A stretch of 24,640 bases of DNA. Origin: CAZRSW01 sp964602845 (GTDB lineage Bacteria; Chloroflexota; Dehalococcoidia; Lucifugimonadales; UBA826). Shown here piece after piece: positions 1-6,887 of the stretch. The translations under genes and the position numbers were made by a program. The DNA lies in the NCBI GenBank assembly GCA_964602845.1, contig CAZRSW010000025.1:1-24640 (forward strand), written 5' to 3'. The notes under the pieces are model-generated. The model was not told the DNA's origin and ran no database searches. It saw nothing but the letters and a program-made list of their open reading frames with translations. How positions within the stretch are numbered: the first letter of the stretch is position 1; each line of letters opens with the position of its first letter.

Positions 1-353
1 ATAGCTACCAGGATATGCTCAGTGCCAATGTATTCATCGTTGAGCCGTTTCGCTTCTGAATCTGCGTTTTCAAATAGCAATTTAAGGCGTGGAGTCACAA
101 AAATCTGTCGACCATCACCCATATTCCTATTTGAAGACCCCTCCAACAATGCATGAAGTTTTGAATGCATCAATTCTAAATTGACGCTAAGTTCGCTTAG
201 TATTTCCGCTGGGACACCCTTCTCTTGTTCAATTAAAGCCATGAGAACATGCTCAGAATCCCACTGGTCATGCCTATACCTGTTGAGAATCTGTTGTGCA
301 TTCGTGAGGGCTTCTTGTGCCTGTTCGGTGAATTTGTCTTGACTTAACACCAT
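1..353 (-). CDS. Clp/Hsp100 ATPase, N-terminal domain (partial, runs off the window)
   Basis: The first 117 codons of a gene that continues beyond base 1. The protein starts MVLSQDKFTEQAQEALTNAQ and carries the two-repeat Clp N-terminal fold: repeat 1 around residues 6-50 (FTEQAQEAL ... SEHVLMALIEQ) and repeat 2 around 80-117 (FVTPRLKRLFENA ... DEYIGTEHILVA). This domain delivers substrates to the ClpB disaggregase or to ClpC, the unfoldase partner of ClpP. The AAA+ modules, which would separate ClpB from ClpC, lie outside the window. DEYIGTEHIL is ClpC-like, while FTEKAQEAL-type starts occur in both. ATG start at 353; only a weak, distant Shine-Dalgarno (TTTAGG, about 10 nt upstream). It diverges from the PHP gene, with a perfect palindrome in the shared upstream region. 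Family certain, subfamily not. Confidence 0.88.
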   Translation of the reverse strand, partial: MVLSQDKFTEQAQEALTNAQQILNRYRHDQWDSEHVLMALIEQEKGVPAEILSELSVNLELMHSKLHALLEGSSNRNMGDGRQIFVTPRLKLLFENADSEAKRLNDEYIGTEHILVA

Positions 354-412
354 AACGTAATAACCTAAATAAATGCCTTTAACTTAAATGTATGAACCTT
401 TATAAGGCTATT

Positions 413-431
413 GTATCAATAACATTGATAC
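413..431. promoter_or_regulatory. Perfect 19-bp palindrome, candidate operator between clp and PHP genes
   Basis: GTATCAAT-AAC-ATTGATAC: 8-bp arms and a 3-nt centre, 60 bp upstream of the clp start in the 245-bp divergent intergenic region. On the minus strand it contains TTGATA, which could be a -35 element of the clp promoter. It does not match the CIRCE, CtsR or HspR/HAIR consensus as I know them. On the plus strand a TATAAT (500-505) lies between it and the PHP gene, without a convincing -35. An operator role is inferred from symmetry and position only. Confidence 0.45.
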
Positions 432-598
432 GCTGCAACTCAATCTTGTTAACAAAATATAAGCCTTATTTCAATGGGCATACAAACCTCTAAAACTTAT
501 ATAATCTCTTTTACAGCACAAACTTCGATCGACGAAACATATTTAGATGACCACGTTGATCTGGTAGGTCTTTCTAGCTACAAAGGAACATTCCAGCA

Positions 599-1249
599 GT
601 GTTAATCGACATCCATACCCACACTTATCCAACTTCAGATGATAGTAATTTAACTCCACAGGATCTCATCTCTGAAGCCAAAAAGGTCGGACTTGACGGT
701 ATCTGTATTACAGATCACGATGGCTTCTGGAATCCAAGGGATATTGAAAAAATAGGTATAGATAACGATTTCCTGGTTCTCCCAGGTTGCGAGGTTACAA
801 CGGAGGAGGGCCATTTATTGGTTTATGGCCTAGATAAATACATATTCGGCATGCACAAATCTGCCTTTGTTAAGGAATTGGTCGCCGAATCCCAGGGCGC
901 TATCGTTGTAGCACATCCATACCGTAGGGTGTACAGAGCATCCGACTCCCTCAGCACACAGGCTTACAAAGATCTACTTAAGAAAACCTCCGCCGAACCT
1001 GTATTCGAAAATATCTCAGCCGTAGAGGTTCGAAATGGAAGAGGGTCATCCAAAGAAAACGCATTCTCACAACGACTAGCACTGGAGCTAGAGCTTCCAG
1101 GGACCGGGGCCAGTGATGCCCATCAAATATCCGACGTTGGGACTTTTGCGACATTATTTGAGGACAAAATATCCGACCTCAAAGACTTTATCGCGGCACT
1201 GACAACCGGAAAATACCGTGCTGCAGATCTTCGACTAGAGCACAAGTAA
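599..1249 (+). CDS. PHP-domain metal-dependent phosphoesterase
   Basis: A 216-residue protein with the PHP metal-site motifs in order: H6-T-H8 (DIHTHTYP), D39-H40 (ITDHD), E65 (GCEVTTEEGH), H106 (VVAHPYRR) and D173-A-H175 (GASDAHQ). These residues bind a di- or trinuclear metal centre that hydrolyses phosphoesters, as in the YciV/TrpH (RNase AM-like) group and in the PHP domain of DNA polymerases. The length fits a stand-alone PHP protein with no extra domain. The start is GTG at 599, preceded by AAAGGA (582-587) at 11 nt. It converges on holA with a gap of only 25 bp. The substrate (nucleotide, RNA end or sugar phosphate) cannot be told from the sequence. Confidence 0.85.
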   Translation: MLIDIHTHTYPTSDDSNLTPQDLISEAKKVGLDGICITDHDGFWNPRDIEKIGIDNDFLVLPGCEVTTEEGHLLVYGLDKYIFGMHKSAFVKELVAESQGAIVVAHPYRRVYRASDSLSTQAYKDLLKKTSAEPVFENISAVEVRNGRGSSKENAFSQRLALELELPGTGASDAHQISDVGTFATLFEDKISDLKDFIAALTTGKYRAADLRLEHK

Positions 1250-1274
1250 AAATCACATGAGAACCAGCCGACGG

Positions 1275-2258
1275 CTATCCCTTCACGGCAGATTCTAGCA
1301 ATAGCATGTCTAACCCCATTTCTTCAGATAGGTCTCCCATTCTCACCCTTAAATCATAGGCAAGTATGCGGTTGTGGAATTCTTCCAGTTCGCTACGGCT
1401 GAAAGAGACTTCTTGAGCCAAAGTTTTTCTTAAAGGATAGCCTGACAAAGAGAGTTTTTTGGGCCAAGTCGACCTTGGGATACCGCTAACACGTAGGTGC
1501 TTTGCCAAAATTAACAACCTTACCTGACGTTCAATCATTCTTATAACACCAGCCGGATTATATCCTGAATAAATAAGAGACCGGACTAACTTCAATGATC
1601 TACCAACTTGACCTTGCACAGCAGCGTCCACTGCCATAAATATGCTCTCCTCCCTTACATCGGCCACAATATTGATTATGTCTTGACGCTTAACCGTATC
1701 AGTGCCTTTATACAAGGATAGCTTGCCCAGTTCAGAATTCAGTACTCTGAGCTCGCTACCCACATACTCCGCTAAAAGTTTTTTGGCAGAGTATTCGATT
1801 TCCAATCCCATGTTTCTTGCCCGTTCTTCAATCCATTCAATAACTTCAGCCCGGCCCATATCTGGAAATCTCCGTACGTCGGCTACAGCACTCAACTTGT
1901 TCAGCAAAGCATTTCCAGAAGTTAGATCGCCTTCCTTGAAAACTAAAATGGTTGTATCCGGGATCCCAGTGATCTGGCCAATAAAATCAACCCAGTTGCC
2001 TAGATTGGTTGATCGAGAAGATGACTTTTTCGCCCTTGAACCAAATCTGGCGAGCAAACCTTCCACTAACACCAAACGAGAATTGCTCATGAATGGGGGA
2101 GTAAAAACAGAGTTGACTATTTCATCCATATCAACGACAGATCCATCTAGGATCAAGGTGTTAACATCTCGAAGTTCCTCAGGCAGTACATCGGATCTGA
2201 ATCCGAGAACCACCTCGTGTATAAGGAATTCGTTTGGCCCATGCAACACGGTTATCAA
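1275..2258 (-). CDS. holA: DNA polymerase III subunit delta
   Basis: A 327-residue protein of the HolA family, the clamp-loader subunit that opens the beta sliding clamp. The start (MITVLHGPNEFLIHE) matches the family N-terminus (xxLLxGxDxFL), and the mid-region VSELR-like segment (ADVREESIFMAVDAAVQG) and helical C-terminal collar are typical. As in other delta subunits there is no Walker A motif, which fits its role as the non-ATP-binding 'wrench'. Start codon TTG at 2258, with GGGATGA upstream; GTG three codons later is an alternative. It stands alone on its strand, convergent with the PHP gene and divergent from the DUF1232 gene. Confidence 0.92.
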   Translation of the reverse strand: MITVLHGPNEFLIHEVVLGFRSDVLPEELRDVNTLILDGSVVDMDEIVNSVFTPPFMSNSRLVLVEGLLARFGSRAKKSSSRSTNLGNWVDFIGQITGIPDTTILVFKEGDLTSGNALLNKLSAVADVRRFPDMGRAEVIEWIEERARNMGLEIEYSAKKLLAEYVGSELRVLNSELGKLSLYKGTDTVKRQDIINIVADVREESIFMAVDAAVQGQVGRSLKLVRSLIYSGYNPAGVIRMIERQVRLLILAKHLRVSGIPRSTWPKKLSLSGYPLRKTLAQEVSFSRSELEEFHNRILAYDLRVRMGDLSEEMGLDMLLLESAVKG

Positions 2259-2454
2259 TTTATGATCATCCCATAAAACCCAGATCGTTGCCTTGGCATT
2301 CCCATAGCTATTAATAAATTTACCTTGATATGATTTTCAGGAATCCCAAAAAACTCTGAGAAGTTTATAATCAATTAAAATACTCTCAAATAGAAGCGTT
2401 GTTACACCAACTAAGGATCCAGCATCTTCCAACTGTCGGTAAAAGAAATATACC

Positions 2455-2787
2455 ATGAAAAAACTCGTTACACTGTTCTTCAGATTGATGCTGGACAAGA
2501 GAGTGCCACTAAAAGTAAAGATCTTACCTTTCATAGCGATTGCTTACATAGTGTTCAGCCGCGACATTTTACCGGATGGCCTGCCGATAATAGGCATCCT
2601 CGACGATCTGATTGTTACCGCTGGAACCATGATCTTATATTTCGCCCTTGGCTCAGTATCAAGGATAGCCAATGGAAGTACGAAACCCGAACCTAGGGGC
2701 AAAGGCACTCGTAGTAGTTCTGAAGACACTGTAATAGATGGAGAATTTTATGTGGTAGAAGATGAAAAGAATCAAGAGAAGGAATGA
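2455..2787 (+). CDS. DUF1232 (YkvA-family) small membrane protein
   Basis: A 110-residue protein. Residues 18-52 carry the DUF1232 signature: basic entry (KRVPLKVKILP), a hydrophobic helix (FIAIAYIVF), then SRDILPDGLPIIGILDDL, the equivalent of the SPIDLIPDFIPVIGYLDDL motif. A second hydrophobic stretch (IVTAGTMILYFALGSV, about 53-68) follows, then a charged tail (about 75-110) probably exposed to the cytoplasm. The family is widespread but has no settled biochemical role. ATG start, weak Shine-Dalgarno (GGTAAAAGAA). It sits 99 bp upstream of ychF on the same strand. The 196-bp stretch upstream shows no further gene. Confidence 0.8.
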   Translation: MKKLVTLFFRLMLDKRVPLKVKILPFIAIAYIVFSRDILPDGLPIIGILDDLIVTAGTMILYFALGSVSRIANGSTKPEPRGKGTRSSSEDTVIDGEFYVVEDEKNQEKE

Positions 2788-2886
2788 TTTAAAGCCCTAG
2801 AATGATCCACGGAAAGCTATTAGCTATTTCAATTATCACTATTTAGAAGATATATGTACACCCAAATGTAATATACTGAGAGCATC

Positions 2887-3984
2887 ATGGGTTTTAAGTG
2901 CGGTATCGTAGGTCTTCCAAACGTCGGCAAGTCAACGCTCTTCAATGCACTTACTCAAACCGCCACTGCACAAGCATTAAACTACCCATTTTGCACGATT
3001 GACCCCAATGTAGGAGAAGTCGCAGTTCCAGACAAAAGACTTTTCGAGTTGGGCAATGTGGCGAGATCCAATAACATCACCCCTACTCGTATGACCTTTG
3101 TTGATATAGCAGGCCTCGTCCGAGGTGCATCTAAAGGCGAAGGCTTGGGCAATCAATTCCTTGGCAATATCAGAGAAATGGATGCCATAGCTTATGTTGT
3201 CCGATGCTTCGAAGATAAAAGCATCCCCCATGTCCAGGGAATGATCGATCCCGTAGAAGACTGTAGGACGGTCGAAACAGAGCTTATGCTAGCCGATATA
3301 GATAGCTTGGAGTCACGGCTGAGTACTCTGATGAAAAAAGCCAAATCAAACGATGCATATTCCAAGGACCTCGTCACAGTCATAAACAAGGCATTAGAAA
3401 TTCTATCTAAAGGTCAACCAGCACGATCGACAGAACTTTCAGAAAAAGAAATTCCACTTTTCTTAAATCTAGGATTACTGACTGCCAAGCCAGTTATTTA
3501 TGTGTGTAACGTAGATGAGACTTCTCTAATAGGAGGTAACAAATTCTCAGATGCGGTGGAATTATATGCCAGTAAAGAAGAGGCGGATGTAATAGTAATT
3601 TCGGCCGCAATCGAAGCGGAGATCAGTCAACTGGATAAGGAAGATCGACTCAGCTTTCTGTCTGACTTAGGAGTCAAACAACCAGGTTTAGACAAATTAA
3701 TCACGGCTGGATATAAATTATTAGGCTTATTAACTTATTTCACCGCCGGAGAGAAGGAAACCCGAGCGTGGACAATACCAAGAGGGTCCGCAGCTCCACG
3801 TGCTGCTAGAGCAATTCATACCGACTTTGAGAAAGGTTTCATACGAGCCGAAGTTATATCTTACATTGACTTCGTAAATCTCGGAGGGGAACAAGGTGCC
3901 AAAAACGCTGGGAAAATGCGTATCGAAGGCAAGGATTACGTGGTGAAAGATGGAGACGTAATATTATTTCGATTTAACGTTTGA
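2887..3984 (+). CDS. ychF: Ribosome-binding P-loop ATPase YchF
   Basis: A 365-residue protein of the OBG/YchF family, full length. The G domain has P-loop GLPNVGKST (residues 9-17), G2/G3 region TFVDIAGLVRGASKGEG, and CNVDE in place of the GTPase NKxD motif, the feature that makes YchF prefer ATP over GTP. A helical insert follows (about 130-200), then a C-terminal TGS domain (about 280-365, from YFTAGEKETRAWTI to the end VKDGDVILFRFNV). YchF binds the ribosome and is linked to stress and redox responses. ATG start without a clear Shine-Dalgarno; TATACT (2872-2877) lies 9 nt before the ATG, so a very short leader is possible. Confidence 0.96.
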   Translation: MGFKCGIVGLPNVGKSTLFNALTQTATAQALNYPFCTIDPNVGEVAVPDKRLFELGNVARSNNITPTRMTFVDIAGLVRGASKGEGLGNQFLGNIREMDAIAYVVRCFEDKSIPHVQGMIDPVEDCRTVETELMLADIDSLESRLSTLMKKAKSNDAYSKDLVTVINKALEILSKGQPARSTELSEKEIPLFLNLGLLTAKPVIYVCNVDETSLIGGNKFSDAVELYASKEEADVIVISAAIEAEISQLDKEDRLSFLSDLGVKQPGLDKLITAGYKLLGLLTYFTAGEKETRAWTIPRGSAAPRAARAIHTDFEKGFIRAEVISYIDFVNLGGEQGAKNAGKMRIEGKDYVVKDGDVILFRFNV

Positions 3985-4028
3985 ACATTGTAACCAATCC
4001 TAGATTTACCATTACTTGCTAAATCCAC

Positions 4029-4089
4029 GTCACTACCTAGTGACAAGAATGTCACACCGCTCTCATCCAGCATATGAATATGCTATAAT
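4029..4089 (+). promoter_or_regulatory. rplI upstream region: extended -10 promoter with overlapping palindromes
   Basis: TGCTATAAT (4081-4089) is an extended -10 element (TGn followed by consensus TATAAT). There is no good -35, as is usual for extended -10 promoters. The palindrome AGCATAT-GA-ATATGCT (4069-4084) overlaps the -10, so a protein bound there would block polymerase. Just upstream, GTCACTA-CC-TAGTGAC (4029-4044) and TGACA-AGAA-TGTCA (4041-4054) are further perfect inverted repeats sharing TGAC. Transcription would begin about 4096, leaving a leader of roughly 57 nt before rplI. The promoter is fairly convincing; regulation is inferred from symmetry. Confidence 0.5.
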
Positions 4090-4152
4090 TCATGCCTTTA
4101 GACCAGTCGTATTTCAACGTTATAAAGCTTTTAGATCTGGGAGCATGCACAA

Positions 4153-4758
4153 ATGAAAGTTGTCTTCTTGGAAGATGTAGAAGGAGTCGCCCAGGGTGGC
4201 GAAATTAAGGAAGTAAAAAACGGGTTCGCACGAAATTACCTTATTCCAAAACAGTTGGCCGCCCCGGCAACCCACAATTATTTGCAAAAAATAGAGAAAC
4301 TCAAGAAGAATGCGTCCGATGTTAGGATAAAAAGATTTGACGAGATGAAGGAAGTTGCGGAAGCCATAGACGATAGCCAGATCAACATCGAGATGCGAGC
4401 AAGTTTAAATGGTCGGTTATACGGATCAGTTACTGGCACCATGGTAGCAGATGCCATCACATCGGAGACCGGACAGAGGGTCGAGAGAAGATTAGTCCAA
4501 CTGGACAATCCAATCCGTGAATTAGGCTCCTTTGACGTCACAGTCAGATTTCACTCAGATGTACTGGCAACAGTGAAGGTAAACATCCATAGTACGGAAC
4601 AGGATTTAAGTGATATAGAAGATCTGGAAGAGACCAACTCTGACGATGAACTAGCAAAGGATGGCCAGGTTGTTGTAGACTCTGCAGCAGCCGGGGAAGC
4701 TTCCGACTCCGCTTCGACCGAAGAAGACGGTAGCGAGGTTTCAAAAGAGAACAATTAG
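4153..4758 (+). CDS. rplI: Large-subunit ribosomal protein bL9 with acidic C-terminal extension
   Basis: Residues 1-150 are a complete bL9: N-terminal RNA-binding domain (MKVVFLEDVEGVAQGGEIKE, NGFARNYLIPKQLA), long connecting helix (about 40-75), and C-terminal domain (GRLYGSVTGTMVADAI to about 150). bL9 binds 23S rRNA near the L1 stalk base and limits frameshifting and ribosome stacking. The protein is 201 residues against the usual 148-150; the extra 50 or so are strongly acidic and low in complexity (SDIEDLEETNSDDE, EASDSASTEEDGSE). ATG start; GGGAG (4137-4141) is the probable Shine-Dalgarno. The usual rpsF-ssb-rpsR neighbours are absent; dnaB follows after 108 bp, an rplI-dnaB order common in bacteria. 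Confidence 0.95.
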   Translation: MKVVFLEDVEGVAQGGEIKEVKNGFARNYLIPKQLAAPATHNYLQKIEKLKKNASDVRIKRFDEMKEVAEAIDDSQINIEMRASLNGRLYGSVTGTMVADAITSETGQRVERRLVQLDNPIRELGSFDVTVRFHSDVLATVKVNIHSTEQDLSDIEDLEETNSDDELAKDGQVVVDSAAAGEASDSASTEEDGSEVSKENN

Positions 4759-4800
4759 AGGTCTTCAGAGCCTACTCGGACGCTGAATTTATTCTAAATG

Positions 4801-4815
4801 CACGTATGATACGTG
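4801..4815. promoter_or_regulatory. Perfect 15-bp palindrome upstream of dnaB
   Basis: CACGTAT-G-ATACGTG, 7-bp arms around one base, in the 108-bp gap between rplI and dnaB, 51 bp before the dnaB start. TATGAT (4805-4810), a possible -10, lies inside it without a good -35. A 1-nt centre cannot form a hairpin loop of full stem length, so a DNA-binding site is more likely than an RNA structure. Function not established. Confidence 0.35.
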
Positions 4816-4866
4816 TCCTCAATCTTGTGGAACGCATCTGGAAGCCTCGATATGTAGGAAAACACG

Positions 4867-6237
4867 ATGTATACAGACAGAGTACTCCCTTATGATCTAG
4901 AAGCTGAAGGAGCAGTGATAGGTTCACTTCTTCTCGACGGAGAATCTTTGACTAGGGTTTCCTCGTTTCTATCAGCAGATGAATTCCACTCAGATAAGAA
5001 CAGGTTTTGTTATGAAGCATGCCTAAATCTTGCCTCTAGAAACGAGGTAATAAACCAAGTAACCGTCGGACACGAACTGACCATTTTTGACCGCCTCGAC
5101 TTGGTAGGCGGAACCGATTATATGTCGGAATTAGTCAATTCCGTTCCAAGCCCAGCCCACATCGCACACTATGGGGAAATAGTGCACAGAACCGCCGTCA
5201 TGCGTAAGCTAATTGGTGCGGCGGGAGACATTGCCGCTATCGGCTACGACAGTGGACCTGACACTGACGAATCACTGAGTAAAGCTGAGGAACTGTTATT
5301 CAACATAAGGTCTGAAAGGGGTTCCAGAGACTTCACCTCTCTGCGAGAGGTGTTGGATACCTATATGGAGGAAAATCAACAGGGCCCCCATACAACCGCT
5401 TTATCCCCGATACCCTCCGGATTCAATATGTTCGATCAGTTGTTGGGTGGAGGATTACAAAGATCCGATCTAATCATCTTGGCAGCTCGACCCAGCCTAG
5501 GTAAAAGTACATTGGCATTCAATATGGCCCGATCCGCTGCCGAACAGGGGAATAATGTAGGGGTATTCAGCCTCGAAATGAGCAGCGAGCAGATCGGGCT
5601 CAGGCTAATATCAAGTGAATCCAATGTAGACAGCCATCGATTAAGGTTACAACTAGTTTCCGACGTCGAGGAACGTAGGATATTTGATGCCATTGGGAGT
5701 CTCTCCGACCTTCCCATATATATTGATGACACCCCTATTCAAACGATAGTGGAGATGCGGAGTAAGGCTCGCAGGCTACAGGATGAAAGAGGGTTAGACC
5801 TAGTTATAGTCGACTATTTGCAACTGATAGGTGGCACCGGAGGACGAAACGCAAATCGAGTGCAAGAAATGGGTGAGATATCGAGATCCCTAAAAGGTCT
5901 GGCTCGGGACTTAAATGTACCGGTGTTGGCCTGTTCCCAGTTAAGTAGAGCAATTGAACAAAGACCAGATCATAGGCCGCTATTGTCCGATTTAAGAGAA
6001 AGTGGGAGCATTGAGCAAGACGCAGATATTGTGGCATTTATACATAGGGAGGACAGATATGTCGACGCCCAAGCATGGGAGCAACAACACCCAACAGAAG
6101 AGTATCCCGCCAACATCGCAGATCTAATAGTAGCCAAGCACAGAAATGGCCGTATTGGAAGTATGAAACTATACTTCGAAGAGAGATTTGTTAAATTTGA
6201 AAATTTGTCGACTTATGAATTGACAACCGCACGATGA
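4867..6237 (+). CDS. dnaB: Replicative DNA helicase DnaB
   Basis: A 456-residue hexameric 5'-3' helicase of the replication fork. The N-terminal DnaB domain (about 5-110, LPYDLEAEGAVIGSLLLD ... LVGGTDYMSELVNSVPSP) mediates ring assembly and primase contact. A linker precedes the RecA-like motor: Walker A RPSLGKST, EMSSEQIGLRL, Walker B LVIVDYLQL, then QLSRAIEQR and SDLRESGSIEQDAD, ending with the conserved HRNGRIG ... LYFEERFVKFEN. No intein is present in the P-loop or downstream motifs, although dnaB is a common intein host. ATG start with AGGA 7 nt upstream. Its TGA overlaps the ATG of the DnaD-like gene (ATGA), indicating translational coupling of helicase and loader genes. Confidence 0.97.
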   Translation: MYTDRVLPYDLEAEGAVIGSLLLDGESLTRVSSFLSADEFHSDKNRFCYEACLNLASRNEVINQVTVGHELTIFDRLDLVGGTDYMSELVNSVPSPAHIAHYGEIVHRTAVMRKLIGAAGDIAAIGYDSGPDTDESLSKAEELLFNIRSERGSRDFTSLREVLDTYMEENQQGPHTTALSPIPSGFNMFDQLLGGGLQRSDLIILAARPSLGKSTLAFNMARSAAEQGNNVGVFSLEMSSEQIGLRLISSESNVDSHRLRLQLVSDVEERRIFDAIGSLSDLPIYIDDTPIQTIVEMRSKARRLQDERGLDLVIVDYLQLIGGTGGRNANRVQEMGEISRSLKGLARDLNVPVLACSQLSRAIEQRPDHRPLLSDLRESGSIEQDADIVAFIHREDRYVDAQAWEQQHPTEEYPANIADLIVAKHRNGRIGSMKLYFEERFVKFENLSTYELTTAR

Positions 6238-6887
6238 GATTCGATGGTTTCACTTCAAACGTAAAATACATACCAGTTCCAGCACCATTTTTTGGTCATC
6301 TATTGGAAAGTATTTCTGATGAAGCAGAGTTCAAGTGCACCTTAAGAACAATCTACCTTTTGCACATGAAACGGAGAACGCCAAAGTACGTCAGGGAAGA
6401 AGAAATTATCGAGGATGGAGTATTAGTGAAAAGCCTTTCTGAATCGAATGGGACGAATCACCCTGACATAGTTAAAACAGCTATGAAACTAGCAGTAAGC
6501 AGAGGAACTTTTTTATTGGTATCGTCTGATAAGACCACATCACGAAAATACATGCTGAATACGGAACACAATCGCAAACTAGCTACCAAGGTTGGACATT
6601 CATCTGCAGAGGGGGCGTCATATCCATGGAAAATCCCTAATGAACAATCAAACATTTTCTCATTCTATGAGGATAACATAGGTATGCTTACTCCATGGAT
6701 CTCGGATAGACTGATAAAGGCCCAAAAAGATTTTCCACTCAACTGGATTAAAGAAGCCATAGAAATCTCAATCTCCAACAACCGAAGAAACTGGAGCTAT
6801 ATATCGCGGATATTGGAGACGTGGAGCAGTGAAGGAAAGAATGATGGAAAACATACGAGAGATACTGGCAAGACTAGATACCGCTAA
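6234..6887 (+). CDS. DnaD-like primosome protein
   Basis: A 217-residue protein. Residues about 135-200 match the DnaD/DnaB_2 C-terminal domain: FYEDNIGMLTPWISDRL, then FPLNWIKEAIEISISNNRRNWSYISRILETW, with the family's Y...IG and W.YI..IL..W positions intact, followed by a basic tail (GKNDGKHTRD). The N-terminal 110 or so residues (PFFGHLLESISDEAEFKCTL ... LLVSSDKTTSRKYMLN) fit a degenerate winged helix. In Firmicutes DnaD works with DnaB/DnaI to place the replicative helicase on DNA. The 4-nt overlap with dnaB and the overlap with the loader gene support the same role. Confident in the C-terminal domain, less so in the N-terminal fold. Confidence 0.82.
   Translation: MRFDGFTSNVKYIPVPAPFFGHLLESISDEAEFKCTLRTIYLLHMKRRTPKYVREEEIIEDGVLVKSLSESNGTNHPDIVKTAMKLAVSRGTFLLVSSDKTTSRKYMLNTEHNRKLATKVGHSSAEGASYPWKIPNEQSNIFSFYEDNIGMLTPWISDRLIKAQKDFPLNWIKEAIEISISNNRRNWSYISRILETWSSEGKNDGKHTRDTGKTRYR

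Noticed and set aside
1702..2265. A 187-codon open frame on the plus strand opposite holA
   Set aside because: It is antisense to a clear holA gene, low-complexity and Ser/Thr-rich, with no recognisable motif.
4867..6237. An intein in dnaB
   Set aside because: The protein is 456 residues with uninterrupted motor motifs.
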